Shown piece after piece: positions 1-8,785 of a stretch of DNA of 64,000 bases (position 1 is its first letter; each line of letters begins with the position of its first letter). The stretch lies in the NCBI RefSeq assembly GCF_034651555.1, contig NZ_JAYEEQ010000016.1:1-64000 (forward strand), read 5' to 3'. The notes under the pieces are model-generated. The model searched no databases. It saw nothing but the letters and a program-made list of their open reading frames with translations, and was not told the origin of the DNA. Origin of the DNA: Aurantibrevibacter litoralis. Its GTDB lineage: Bacteria; Bacteroidota; Bacteroidia; Flavobacteriales; Flavobacteriaceae. The translations under genes were made by a program, and so were the position numbers.

Positions 1-69
1 GACCCTTGGGTCGGGGTTTCCTATTTACCTCTCCTTTGGAGAGGTCGGAACTGTCTTTTTGCAGTTCCG
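1..69. repeat. REP-like palindromic cluster
   Basis: Three hairpins lie in a row: GACCC/GGGTC at 1-12, ACCTCTCC-TTT-GGAGAGGT at 27-45, and CGGAACTG/CAGTTCCG at 46-69 with an 8-base loop. There is no coding potential and no U-tract after the stems, so they read as intergenic repetitive elements and not as terminators. The element may continue upstream of the window. Confidence 0.5.
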
Positions 70-130
70 GGTGAGGTTAAATACAAAATTTCGGTTTTTG
101 GCCCAAAGGCCAAAATGAAACTGCCGAAAT

Positions 131-248
131 ACCCCTATGGCTTGCCTCGGGGATAGTCAGTTTCAAGAAATTTTTTATTAAGCTCACTAGGGCATTTATA
201 GAAAGGGCACCCCTACGGCGTGCCTTTGGGATAGTCGGTTTCAAGAAA
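131..248 (+). repeat. Imperfect 40-bp direct repeat (131-170 and 209-248)
   Basis: The two copies both start ACCCCTA and end GTTTCAAGAAA. They match at about 35 of 40 positions without gaps and are 78 bp apart, start to start. Both are non-coding. They look like relics of a dispersed intergenic repeat. Confidence 0.55.
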
Positions 249-513
249 CTCTTAATGGCATTGTAGGGAGCATTCCTTATGAAACATAGAACCTAAAAAC
301 GATCAAAATGGTCACCATTCTTTGTGGATTGTATGTTTCATGGTAGCGGCTTGCTGCCTTATCTTTAATTTTTAACTGCGTACGTTATACCTTGTTAGCA
401 CGGTATACGCTTTAAGGTATTAACAGGCTACTGAGTACCGAGTATTTTTTACTTTGTATACCGCTCCTTCTAGTGTAATTTTTTTTGTCTATTTTTAAAA
501 AAAAATTGCTTAC

Positions 514-2901
514 ATGGACATCCGTTTCAGATTGCCCTACCTTTTTCTTTTCCTAATTTTTATCGCATCGACCGCTATTTGTAATGCACAAAAACGCTTT
601 ACCATTAGTGGCACCATCTCGGAAGCCGGTAGTAATGAAACTTTAATTGGCGCTTCTATCATCGTGGTAGGCAAAAATATAGGGGTTACTACTAATGCCT
701 ATGGCTTTTATTCGTTAACCCTCCAGGAAGGGGAATACCAGTTGCAGGTTAGTTACATTGGGTTTAAAAACATCCTTAAAACCATTGTACTCTCTCAAAA
801 CACAAAAATCGATTTTCAGCTCAGTGAAGAAGCCGAAGCACTTGATGAAGTGGTGGTCTCCGAAAACGTGGAAAAGCTCAATATTAGAACACCTCAAATG
901 AGCGTAAACGGATTAAATGCCGAAACTATAAAAAAAATACCAGTGCTTTTGGGTGAGGCCGATATCATAAAATCCCTATTGCTTTTACCGGGGGTAACCA
1001 ATGCAGGAGAGGGTGCTTCAGGATTTAATGTTCGTGGCGGAGCGGTAGATCAGAATCTAATTTTACTCGATGAGGCCATCATCTTTAATTCATCGCATTT
1101 ATTTGGTTTGTTTTCGGTGTTTAATCCGGATGCCATCAAGGATATTAAACTTTACAAAGGTGGAATTCCGGCAAGATTTGGTGGTAGAGTTTCATCGGTT
1201 CTCGATATTTTTCAAAAAGAAGGAAATAGCAAAGCCCTAAAGGTAAATGGCGGTATTGGTGCTGTCGCGAGCCGACTTTTGGTTGAAGGGCCGCTGCGCA
1301 AGGACAAAGCAGCATTTTTAATTGGCGGCAGATCTTCTTATGCGCATTTGTTTACACCCCTTTTTGATATAGACAATAAGGCCTATTTTTACGACTTAAA
1401 TGCCAAATTTAACTATAAGATTAATGCTAATAATAATATCTTCCTATCGGGCTATTTTGGCCGCGATGTTTTCAGTATTAATGATAGTTTTGTAAATACG
1501 TATGGTAATACAGTACTCAATTTTAGATGGAATCACTTGTTTTCCGATCAATTGTTTTCGAATCTATCCTTGATTTATTCGGACTATTTCTATGGTTTAG
1601 AATTAGATTTTGTAGGATTCAATTGGAAATCCGGTATTGAAAATTTCAACCTAAAATACGATTTAAAGCATTATATCAATAATACGCTGCAAATCAACTA
1701 CGGCCTTAACAATGTGTATTATCTTTTTAATCCGGGAAAAATAGAACCTAGCAATTCAAACTCAGGTATTTTAGAAGAACAACTCATTGAAAAATTTGCT
1801 AACGAAACCGCATTGTATGTAGATGTAGCTCACGAAATAACACCCAAATTAAGCTTAGGGTATGGCTTGCGTTTTAGTCATTTTATCCGCTTTGGACAAA
1901 AAGAACTTAATGTTTATGAAAATAATAATCCTGTTTTTTTCGATCCCTTTTTGTTGACCTATCAAGAAGCAACACCCATTGGAACCGCAAACCCGGGAAG
2001 ATGGGAAAATCTTGCTAATTTCAGTAATTTGGAACCGCGGCTTTCATTGGCATATACCCTTAAGGACAACACCTCTTTAAAAGCAAGTTATACTCGCTTA
2101 TCGCAATACCTGCATCTGTTATCGAACACCAACTCCCCTACACCATTGGATGTATGGACACCCAGTGGCCCCTTTATAAAACCTCAATTATTAGATCAAT
2201 ATGCATTAGGCTATTTCAAGAATTTTAAGGACGGTCGTTTTTCTTTGGAAACAGAGGTCTACTACAAGGATATCCAAAATAGAATAGACTTTATAGACGG
2301 TGCCAACCTTATAGCCAATAATGCTATTGAACAGGTAATACTTAATGGCGCGGCGCGGGCATATGGTTGGGAGCTTTTATTGCGAAAGAACGAAGGGAGG
2401 TTTCAGGGTTGGCTAGCCTATACCCTATCCAAATCAGAACAACGTACGCCGGGGCGCAGCAGTCAGGAAACGGGCATAAATCTTAGCCAATGGTATAATA
2501 CCCCTTATGACAAAACACATGATATATCCGTTTTTGCCAATTGGGATATCAATGAAAAATGGCGTATTAATAGTAATTTCGTATATCAAACTGGGCAGCC
2601 GACAAATTTCCCCATTGGTCAATTTGATTTTCAAGGTATTACAACACCTTTTTTTGGACTTCGCAATCAACAAAGACTTCCCGATTTTCACAGAATCGAT
2701 GTTTCGGCCAGCCTGAAACCAACTAAAAATAAAAACAGAAAAATGCAAGCTGAGTGGGTTTTTAGCATTTATAACCTATACAATAGAAAAAATGCGGCCT
2801 CTATAAATTTTAGGCGCAATCAGGAAACTGGTGCCAATGAGGCATTACGGACTTCTATTTTTGGTATTATTCCTGCAGTAACCTATAATTTTAAATTTTA
2901 A
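514..2901 (+). CDS. TonB-dependent outer-membrane receptor with carboxypeptidase-like N-terminal domain
   Basis: This 795-residue protein should be a 22-stranded outer-membrane receptor that imports a ligand using TonB/ExbBD energy. A signal peptide (residues 1-26, ending CNAQ) is followed by a CarboxypepD_reg-like beta-sandwich (about 30-115). The plug domain (about 140-245) has the typical stretches FNVRGG and GGIPARFGGR. A long barrel then ends in the aromatic NFKF, the usual outer-membrane assembly signal. The next gene, 3 bases downstream, is a DUF4249 lipoprotein, and this pair is common in Flavobacteriia as a SusC/SusD-like couple. The ligand cannot be read from sequence; no glycoside hydrolase or metal-uptake gene is adjacent. 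Confidence 0.9.
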   Translation: MDIRFRLPYLFLFLIFIASTAICNAQKRFTISGTISEAGSNETLIGASIIVVGKNIGVTTNAYGFYSLTLQEGEYQLQVSYIGFKNILKTIVLSQNTKIDFQLSEEAEALDEVVVSENVEKLNIRTPQMSVNGLNAETIKKIPVLLGEADIIKSLLLLPGVTNAGEGASGFNVRGGAVDQNLILLDEAIIFNSSHLFGLFSVFNPDAIKDIKLYKGGIPARFGGRVSSVLDIFQKEGNSKALKVNGGIGAVASRLLVEGPLRKDKAAFLIGGRSSYAHLFTPLFDIDNKAYFYDLNAKFNYKINANNNIFLSGYFGRDVFSINDSFVNTYGNTVLNFRWNHLFSDQLFSNLSLIYSDYFYGLELDFVGFNWKSGIENFNLKYDLKHYINNTLQINYGLNNVYYLFNPGKIEPSNSNSGILEEQLIEKFANETALYVDVAHEITPKLSLGYGLRFSHFIRFGQKELNVYENNNPVFFDPFLLTYQEATPIGTANPGRWENLANFSNLEPRLSLAYTLKDNTSLKASYTRLSQYLHLLSNTNSPTPLDVWTPSGPFIKPQLLDQYALGYFKNFKDGRFSLETEVYYKDIQNRIDFIDGANLIANNAIEQVILNGAARAYGWELLLRKNEGRFQGWLAYTLSKSEQRTPGRSSQETGINLSQWYNTPYDKTHDISVFANWDINEKWRINSNFVYQTGQPTNFPIGQFDFQGITTPFFGLRNQQRLPDFHRIDVSASLKPTKNKNRKMQAEWVFSIYNLYNRKNAASINFRRNQETGANEALRTSIFGIIPAVTYNFKF

Positions 2902-2904
2902 AGG

Positions 2905-3753
2905 ATGAGAAAATTAAGCCTATATGTACTACTCTTACCCCTTGTACTCTCCTGCGAAGATGTCATCGATGTAGATGTGCCAAACACTCCTCCGCGACTC
3001 ATTGTGGATGCATTGGTTCGGGTAGATACCAGTTTACCCACTACAATTGTGCGTATAAAAGCAACCACTAGCACCTCATTTTTTGAAACACCGCAACCTG
3101 CTGTCTTAGATAGACTTCAATTACAAGACGAAGTAAGTGGTAATGCTTTTTTTCCAACGGAAACCATTTCTGGATCTGGTGTTTATGAAGTACCCCTTTC
3201 CTCTGCCGGCTTTGATACCGGTGGACGATGGATTCTTTCCTTTACACACGAAGACCAATTATATCTTTCATTTGCACAATTTATACCCACAGTGCCTTTA
3301 GATAACGTACAGCAAGGCACAGAAACTCTATTTGATGAAACGGATACCGAAATCATTGTATCGTTTACCGACGACGGTTCACAAGAGGATTTCTACGTTT
3401 TTGATTTTGGCTTTGGAGAATATTTAACCGTAGAAGACGAATTTTTTAATGGGCAGCCTTTTGAGTTCTCCTTTTTTATAGACGCACAAGTCATCCCCGG
3501 ACAGACCGTAAATGTGAGTATACTAGGCGCAGACAAATCCTTTTTTGATTATGTGTCGCAATTGATAGTACAAGCCAATAGTGGCGATCAAGGCCCTTTT
3601 CAAACTCCGGCAGCTACTGTTAGAGGAAACATTTTTAACGTGACCGATATTGATAATATCGATTTTTTTAACAACGTTGCACAACCGGATAATTTTGTAT
3701 TGGGTTACTTTGCTATTGTACAATCTTTTACAAGATCTGTGACGATTGAATAA
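2905..3753 (+). CDS. DUF4249 family lipoprotein
   Basis: A 282-residue lipoprotein: the signal peptide ends in the lipobox LVLSC (Cys17), followed by CEDVIDVDVP, a typical DUF4249 start. The C-terminal region with VLGYFAIVQS also fits DUF4249. It starts 3 bases after the TonB receptor stop and is surely co-transcribed with it. By analogy with SusD it probably caps the receptor from outside or binds its ligand, but that role is inference. The protein is rich in Phe, Asp and Thr and looks beta-rich. No catalytic motif was seen. Confidence 0.8.
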   Translation: MRKLSLYVLLLPLVLSCEDVIDVDVPNTPPRLIVDALVRVDTSLPTTIVRIKATTSTSFFETPQPAVLDRLQLQDEVSGNAFFPTETISGSGVYEVPLSSAGFDTGGRWILSFTHEDQLYLSFAQFIPTVPLDNVQQGTETLFDETDTEIIVSFTDDGSQEDFYVFDFGFGEYLTVEDEFFNGQPFEFSFFIDAQVIPGQTVNVSILGADKSFFDYVSQLIVQANSGDQGPFQTPAATVRGNIFNVTDIDNIDFFNNVAQPDNFVLGYFAIVQSFTRSVTIE

Positions 3754-4089
3754 ATAGGTGTGGTTTAAATTCTTCTTATTTACCCCGATCTGTTTATTGT
3801 TCGTTTATAACAACTAAAACTTGGGGATCCCTTTTAAGAATTTTTAAATTAGAACGTATTTTTGGCGATAGGTCGAAAAAGAAAGCAGTACTTTTTAAGA
3901 GAATTCATGGTACATCAAGTCCTTTTACTAAAAAAACTCCGGTAATCAGCCGGAGTTTATTCATCAATCAAAAAACGAACAGTCATGATAGCTGTTGTTC
4001 TCGTAACTAAGATACCACATTTGATTTAGATGTGCAAGACCTAAATAAGTGGTTCGTAGGTAGCAGAGGTATTTTACATTTATTATTAA
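3754..4089. other. Intergenic region between DUF4249 and rpoD
   Basis: The 336 bases between these convergent genes hold no supported ORF. They contain a TATTTTTG promoter-like element (3857-3864, plus strand), a GGGATCCC palindrome near 3824, and a strong hairpin at 3934-3958. The rest appears unstructured by eye. Confidence 0.6.
3931..3958 (-). terminator. Rho-independent terminator of rpoD (may act both ways)
   Basis: The 9-bp stem AAACTCCGG/CCGGAGTTT (3934-3942 with 3950-3958) has a 7-base loop. On the minus strand it is followed by a run of six T (3936-3931), as expected for the end of the rpoD transcript 130 bases after its stop codon. On the plus strand only TTT and mixed bases follow, so termination in that direction would be weaker. 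Confidence 0.75.
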
Positions 4090-4953
4090 TTACCCTAAAT
4101 AGGTTTTCAATATTTTACTTCTCGAAGTGTGCTTTAATCTACGAATGGCTTTCTCTTTAATTTGGCGTACCCGCTCTCTTGTAAGATCAAACGTCTCGCC
4201 AATTTCTTCTAAGGTCATGGAATGTTGACCGGCTAATCCGAAATACAACCGAATTACGTCTGCCTCTCTTGGGGTTAAAGTTTCTAAGGCTCGTTCAATT
4301 TCTGTGCGCAGCGATTCATGTAGTAATTCCCTATCTGGATTGGGAGATTCACCGCTTCGAAGTACGTCATAAAGGTTAGAATCTTCGCCATCAATTAAAG
4401 GTGCATCCATGGAAACATGACGTCCGGAGTTCTTTAAGGATTGCTTCACATCTTCCACCGTCATATCCAATTCCTTGGCGATTTCCTCTGCGGAGGGTAC
4501 GCGCTCATGAGCTTGCTCCAAAAAGGCAAACGTTTTGTTTATTTTATTAATAGAACCAATTTTATTTAAGGGTAAACGAACAATACGCGATTGTTCTGCC
4601 AACGCTTGCAAGATCGATTGACGAATCCACCATACGGCATAGGAAATAAATTTAAATCCTCGGGTTTCATCAAAGCGCTGTGCTGCCTTTATTAATCCTA
4701 GGTTTCCCTCATTGATTAAATCCGGCAAAGTTAACCCTTGATTTTGGTACTGCTTAGCCACAGATACTACGAAACGAAGGTTGGCTTTGGTTAGTTTTTC
4801 TAATGCGGCCTGATCTCCGGCCTTAATGCGTTGTGCCAATTCTACTTCTTCATCGGCAGTAATAAGATCTACCTTACCTATTTCTTGTAAATACTTATCT
4901 AAAGAGGCGGTTTCCCGATTGGTAACCTGTTTTGTGATTTTTAACTGTCTCAT
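4090..4953 (-). CDS. rpoD: Primary sigma factor RpoD/SigA (Bacteroidota type)
   Basis: This 287-residue sigma-70 factor directs RNA polymerase to housekeeping promoters. Region 1.2 covers about 14-50 (SLDKYLQEIG, TADEEVELAQ). Region 2 covers about 52-122, with the core-binding and -10 recognition helices (LIKAAQRFDETRG, SYAVWWIRQ). Region 3 follows, and region 4 covers about 215-280, with the helix-turn-helix TLEEIGETFDLTRERVRQI. There is no acidic region 1.1 and no non-conserved insert, which is normal for the short Bacteroidota primary sigma that reads TTG/TAnnTTTG promoters. The ATG at 4953 gives the standard N-terminus MRQLKITKQ. The next gene upstream, in the same direction, is pnp. Confidence 0.97.
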   Translation of the reverse strand: MRQLKITKQVTNRETASLDKYLQEIGKVDLITADEEVELAQRIKAGDQAALEKLTKANLRFVVSVAKQYQNQGLTLPDLINEGNLGLIKAAQRFDETRGFKFISYAVWWIRQSILQALAEQSRIVRLPLNKIGSINKINKTFAFLEQAHERVPSAEEIAKELDMTVEDVKQSLKNSGRHVSMDAPLIDGEDSNLYDVLRSGESPNPDRELLHESLRTEIERALETLTPREADVIRLYFGLAGQHSMTLEEIGETFDLTRERVRQIKEKAIRRLKHTSRSKILKTYLG

Positions 4954-5070
4954 GTACGTTTTCCGTGCTAAATTAAGTTACAGACGAAGTGCTGCATTTG
5001 GTTATACGTTAAAATGAAGCAAATGTTACATTTACGGTATTAAAATTCTATTTTTTAGGTAAAATGTCAA

Positions 5071-5102
5071 AAAAAAAGCCCCAACGGTTGCGTTGGGGCT
5101 TT
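5071..5102 (-). terminator. Rho-independent terminator of pnp
   Basis: An 11-bp stem AAGCCCCAACG/CGTTGGGGCTT around a GTTG loop is followed on the minus strand by a long T-run. It lies 20 bases after the pnp stop codon. Confidence 0.9.
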
Positions 5103-5122
5103 CATTTTCTATAAAATTAGTC

Positions 5123-7339
5123 TTAATCTCTTCGGGGTTTTCTATCCCTGTCTCTGGAATCTCTGCCGCGATTGTTTCTATCTCGATCATTACGTTCCCT
5201 CGGTGGTCGTTCTACAAATCCTTCCGGTTTTGGTAATAACGCTTTGCGCGAAACTTTCTCTTTTCTTGTTTTTGGATCTGTTCCCAAATATTTCACTTCA
5301 AAAACATCGCCCATGTGTACCACATCGCTCACATTCTCCGTGCGTTCCCAAGCCAGTTCAGAAACATGGAGCAAGGTTTCGTTACCCGGAGCATCTATAT
5401 ATTCCACAACGGCACCAAAATCGAGCATCTTTATCACCTTTACAGTATAGCTGCCACCCATTTCCGGTTTAAACATTAAGGAGTCTATTTTGGCTAATAC
5501 AGCTGCAATACCATCCGGATCGGTACCTAGAATCTCTACGATACCTTCTTCAGTAATAGGATCTTCATTAATAACAATGGTCGTTTTGGTGGCCTTTTGT
5601 AATTCTTGAATTACTTTTCCACCGGGACCAATAAGCGCACCAATAAAACTTCCAGGAATAATTTTAGTGATAATTTTTGGTGCATGCGCCTTAACATCAC
5701 TATTTGGCTGCGCAATAGTCTCGATTAATTTTTCAAGAATATGTAGGCGTCCTGCACGAGCTTGCTTAAGCGCCTGGATTAAAATATCATAAGGCATTCC
5801 CTTAATTTTCATATCCATTTGGCAGGCGGTAATACCATCGGCAGTACCGGTAACTTTAAAATCCATATCACCCAAATGATCTTCATCTCCGAGAATATCG
5901 GAGAGTACTGCAAAACGGTCTCCGTCTGTTATTAGTCCCATGGCAATCCCGGAAACCGGTTTCTTCAACTGAATGCCGGCATCCATTAGTGCCATTGTTC
6001 CGGCACACACTGTCGCCATAGATGAGGATCCGTTAGACTCTAAAACTTCAGAAACTACCCTTACCGTATACGGACATTCATCCGGTATCATCCCTTTTAA
6101 TGCACGCTGTGCCAAATTTCCGTGACCAATTTCGCGACGCGAGGTGCCACGCAGCGGATGTGCTTCACCCGTAGAAAATGGTGGGAAGTTATAATGCAAA
6201 TAGAATTTTTCTTCACCTTGATGCGTAGGCATATCTATCATATTAGATTCTCGCGACGTACCTAGGGTAACTGTAGCAAGTGCCTGTGTTTCTCCTCGTG
6301 TAAAAATAGCAGAGCCATGCACGGAAGGTAAATAATCAATTTCGCACCAAATAGGACGAATATCTGTGGTTTTACGTCCATCAAGACGTACACCTTCGGC
6401 AAGCGTAAGCTCCCTTACGGCTTCCTTTTCTGTTTTGTAGAAATAAGATTTAATCAACCCTTCATTTTCGGCCAGTTCTTCCTCATTAAAAGATGCGAGA
6501 ACTTCTTCCTTTATGGCGTCAAATGCCTCGCTTCGCTCTCTTTTTCCGTAACCTCCCTTGGCTATTTCGTATACTTTTTGATACGCTATTTCGCGTACTT
6601 TAGACGCAATAGTATCATCAGTTTTCCCTGGCGTATATTCCCGAACCGGTTTTTTGCCAAAAGCTTCTGCTAAACGCACCTGAGCCGCACATTGTATTTT
6701 AATAGCTTCATGTGCAAATCGAATGGCATCTGCCATTTCCTCTTCACTAATCTCTTTCATTTCGCCCTCTACCATCATAACGGAATCCATAGATGCGCCA
6801 ATGACCATATCAATATCCGACTCTAGCAACTGACTTCGACTTGGATTAATGATGAATTCCCCATTAACACGCCCTACTCTTGCCTCGGAAATAGGACATT
6901 CAAAAGGAATATCAGAAAGTTGTATTGCTGCTGAGGCTGCCAATCCGGCTAATGCATCGGGCATTACTTCTTCATCATGGGACATTAACTGAATCATGAC
7001 TTGGGTTTCCGTTCGGTAATCTGATGGGAATAAGGGTCGCAATACGCGATCTACAATCCGCATGGTGAGTACTTCTCCGTCGCTCGGCCTTGCTTCTCTT
7101 TTAAAGAAACCTCCGGGATAACGACCGGCTGCTGCGAATTTCTCCCGATAGTCCACGGTTAATGGAAAGAAATCTAACGTACTCTCTTTGTACGATGAAA
7201 CTACCGTACATAATAACATGGCCTTCCCCATTTGAACCACAACGGAACCGTGGGCTTGTTTTGCCAATTTTCCGGTTTCGATAGAAATACTTCTACCATC
7301 CCCAAGGTCTATGACCTCTCTAAATACTTTTGGAATCAT
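5123..7339 (-). CDS. pnp: Polyribonucleotide nucleotidyltransferase (PNPase)
   Basis: PNPase degrades RNA 3' to 5' by phosphorolysis and works in mRNA turnover in the cytoplasm. The 738 residues show the family order: first RNase PH domain (about 15-145, with FFKREARPSDGE), linker helical domain, and second RNase PH domain (about 325-460, with RGETQALATVTLG and GTSRREIGHG). A KH domain follows (about 555-615, with the GPGG loop), then an S1 domain (about 625-695). The C-terminal tail of Arg/Asp repeats (RDRNNRGRDSRDRDRK) is a probable disordered RNA-binding tail. The upstream gap of 205 bases to rpsO has no gene and could hold the leader through which PNPase often controls itself. Confidence 0.97.
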   Translation of the reverse strand: MIPKVFREVIDLGDGRSISIETGKLAKQAHGSVVVQMGKAMLLCTVVSSYKESTLDFFPLTVDYREKFAAAGRYPGGFFKREARPSDGEVLTMRIVDRVLRPLFPSDYRTETQVMIQLMSHDEEVMPDALAGLAASAAIQLSDIPFECPISEARVGRVNGEFIINPSRSQLLESDIDMVIGASMDSVMMVEGEMKEISEEEMADAIRFAHEAIKIQCAAQVRLAEAFGKKPVREYTPGKTDDTIASKVREIAYQKVYEIAKGGYGKRERSEAFDAIKEEVLASFNEEELAENEGLIKSYFYKTEKEAVRELTLAEGVRLDGRKTTDIRPIWCEIDYLPSVHGSAIFTRGETQALATVTLGTSRESNMIDMPTHQGEEKFYLHYNFPPFSTGEAHPLRGTSRREIGHGNLAQRALKGMIPDECPYTVRVVSEVLESNGSSSMATVCAGTMALMDAGIQLKKPVSGIAMGLITDGDRFAVLSDILGDEDHLGDMDFKVTGTADGITACQMDMKIKGMPYDILIQALKQARAGRLHILEKLIETIAQPNSDVKAHAPKIITKIIPGSFIGALIGPGGKVIQELQKATKTTIVINEDPITEEGIVEILGTDPDGIAAVLAKIDSLMFKPEMGGSYTVKVIKMLDFGAVVEYIDAPGNETLLHVSELAWERTENVSDVVHMGDVFEVKYLGTDPKTRKEKVSRKALLPKPEGFVERPPRERNDRDRNNRGRDSRDRDRKPRRD

Positions 7340-7510
7340 AAATTTGAATTAAAACCTGTACTCATAACAGGCTTGTTAAACAATGGTCTTCTCGTCTTAC
7401 CGGACGGACAGGGTTGTGTTGTTGTGTGTGGACCAATGAAAAACTATGTGTAAGCTTTTTGTAGGGTTCCTTAGAAACAATCAAAGGAAGTACGTGTAAT
7501 ACATGAACAA

Positions 7511-7533
7511 AAAGGGGAGGCATGGCCTCCCCT
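7511..7533 (-). terminator. Rho-independent terminator of rpsO
   Basis: The 9-bp stem AGGGGAGGC/GCCTCCCCT with an ATG loop is followed on the minus strand by a T-run and lies 12 bases after the rpsO stop codon. It separates rpsO from pnp transcription. Confidence 0.85.
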
Positions 7534-7544
7534 GTGTTAATTTC

Positions 7545-7814
7545 TTATTTTCGTATGCCTAATTCTTTAATTATGGCACGATATCTATTGATGTCCTTTT
7601 TAATTAAATAATCCAAAAGGCTTTTTCTTTTTCCCACCAATTTCACCAAAGAACGTTCTGTATTAAAATCGTGACGGTTCTTTTTTAAATGTTCTGTTAA
7701 GTGATTTATGCGATAAGTGAACAACGCAATTTGCCCCTCGGCAGATCCCGTGTTCTTTTCAGAGGCACCGTGTTTTTTAAAAATTTCGGCTTTTACTTCT
7801 TTGTCTAAATACAT
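7545..7814 (-). CDS. rpsO: 30S ribosomal protein S15
   Basis: An 89-residue protein of the normal S15 length. It carries the S15 signature: TGSAEGQIALFTYRINHLTEHL, conserved KKNRHDFNTERSLVKLVGKRK, and a C-terminal LLDYLIKKDINRYRAII. S15 binds 16S rRNA at the h20-h22 junction and joins early in 30S assembly. A TAnnTTTG promoter lies just upstream and a terminator just downstream, so it seems to form a single-gene unit. The rpsO-pnp order is widely conserved. Confidence 0.97.
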   Translation of the reverse strand: MYLDKEVKAEIFKKHGASEKNTGSAEGQIALFTYRINHLTEHLKKNRHDFNTERSLVKLVGKRKSLLDYLIKKDINRYRAIIKELGIRK

Positions 7815-7867
7815 TCCAATATTAATTTAATGATTTTTATGTATGGGATTGATTTTCAATCCGGGCG

Positions 7868-7875
7868 CAAATATA
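7868..7875 (-). promoter_or_regulatory. Candidate -7 element for rpsO
   Basis: The minus strand reads TATATTTG, an exact TAnnTTTG Bacteroidota -7 box, 54 bases before the rpsO start codon. A clear -33 TTG was not found. Confidence 0.5.
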
Positions 7876-7887
7876 CTACTATTTTCT

Positions 7888-8748
7888 TTACGACCTAATC
7901 GGATTATTTTGAATTAGATCGATATAAAGATTAATTTTTGTTTTCAGATTTCTTCGATGCACTATAAAATCTAAAAAACCATGTTCCTTTACAAATTCTG
8001 CGGTTTGGAAACCTTCTGGCAATTCTTTGCCGGTCGCTTCTTTTACTACTCTAGGACCTGCAAAACCAATGAGTGCTCCGGGTTCCGAAATATTAATGTC
8101 GCCCAACATGGCGTAAGACGCTGTGGTTCCCCCTGTAGTAGGATCGGTACACAACGAAATGTAGGGTAGACCCGCTTCGGATAGTTGCGCCAATTTCGCC
8201 GATGTTTTGGCCAACTGCATCAGCGAAAGTGCAGCTTCCATCATGCGTGCACCTCCCGATTTTGAAATCATCAAAAAAGGATGCTTATTGATTATAGCAT
8301 AATCTATGGCTCTGGCAATTTTTTCACCTACAACACTACCCATAGAGCCCCCAATAAAACTAAAATCCATACACGCAATCACAAGATCTTTTCCAAACGA
8401 TTTGCCCACTGCGGTACGAACCGCGTCTTTTAATCCTGTTTTTTTCTGTGCAGCTTTTAAACGCTCCGTATAGGTTTTGGTATCTTCAAACTTTAAAGGA
8501 TCCTTAGACGTAAGTTTAGGATCGAGCTCTGTAAATACATTGTCATCAAAAAGAATTTCAAAATATTCCTTGCTTCCAATGCGCACATGATAATCATCTT
8601 CCGGACTTACATAAAAGTTTTTTGCCAATTCATCGGCTTCTACAATTTTGCCCGTTGGTGATTTGTACCAAAGTCCCTTTGGTGTATCCTTCTTTTGATC
8701 GGTGGACGTTTGAATTCCTTTTTCTTTTCTTTTAAACCAAGATGACAT
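7888..8748 (-). CDS. accD: Acetyl-CoA carboxylase carboxyltransferase subunit beta, without zinc-ribbon cysteines
   Basis: AccD pairs with AccA to transfer the carboxyl group from biotin to acetyl-CoA, the first step of fatty-acid synthesis. The 286 residues carry the crotonase-like carboxyltransferase core: GGSMGSVVGEKIARAID, ISKSGGARMMEA, TDPTTGGTTASYAMLGD and EPGALIGFAGPRV. In E. coli the N-terminus holds a four-cysteine zinc ribbon. Here the matching segment (residues 24-58, GLWYKSPTGKI...FYVSPEDDYHVRI) has no cysteine at all. The fold may persist without metal; I recall the same feature in other flavobacterial AccD proteins but could not check. It lies 34 bases after fbaA, with its own candidate promoter. 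Confidence 0.95.
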   Translation of the reverse strand: MSSWFKRKEKGIQTSTDQKKDTPKGLWYKSPTGKIVEADELAKNFYVSPEDDYHVRIGSKEYFEILFDDNVFTELDPKLTSKDPLKFEDTKTYTERLKAAQKKTGLKDAVRTAVGKSFGKDLVIACMDFSFIGGSMGSVVGEKIARAIDYAIINKHPFLMISKSGGARMMEAALSLMQLAKTSAKLAQLSEAGLPYISLCTDPTTGGTTASYAMLGDINISEPGALIGFAGPRVVKEATGKELPEGFQTAEFVKEHGFLDFIVHRRNLKTKINLYIDLIQNNPIRS

Positions 8749-8777
8749 AGTCTAGGGGATTGGGTTTAAATGATGAA

Positions 8778-8785
8778 CAAATTTA
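8778..8785 (-). promoter_or_regulatory. Candidate -7 element for accD
   Basis: The minus strand reads TAAATTTG (TAnnTTTG) 30 bases before the accD start codon and overlaps the fbaA stop codon (8783-8785). accD may therefore be transcribed on its own as well as with fbaA. Confidence 0.45.

Larger units (their letters stand above)
1..513. other. Intergenic region upstream of the TonB receptor gene
   Basis: No convincing gene lies in these 513 bases. The first 80 bases hold strong short palindromes of a REP-like type, and 131-248 hold an imperfect direct repeat; both are listed separately. Bases 380-470 contain several copies or half-copies of a TATACC/GGTATA motif in both orientations. An A-tract directly precedes the ATG at 514, as is usual for Bacteroidota start sites, which seldom use a Shine-Dalgarno sequence. 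I found no exact TAnnTTTG element for the receptor gene; a near match with a one-base spacer is at about 452-458. Confidence 0.6.

Noticed and set aside
2434..2748. Open frame on the minus strand inside the TonB receptor gene
   Set aside because: It overlaps a long, well-conserved gene in full and shows no family features; it is an out-of-frame shadow.
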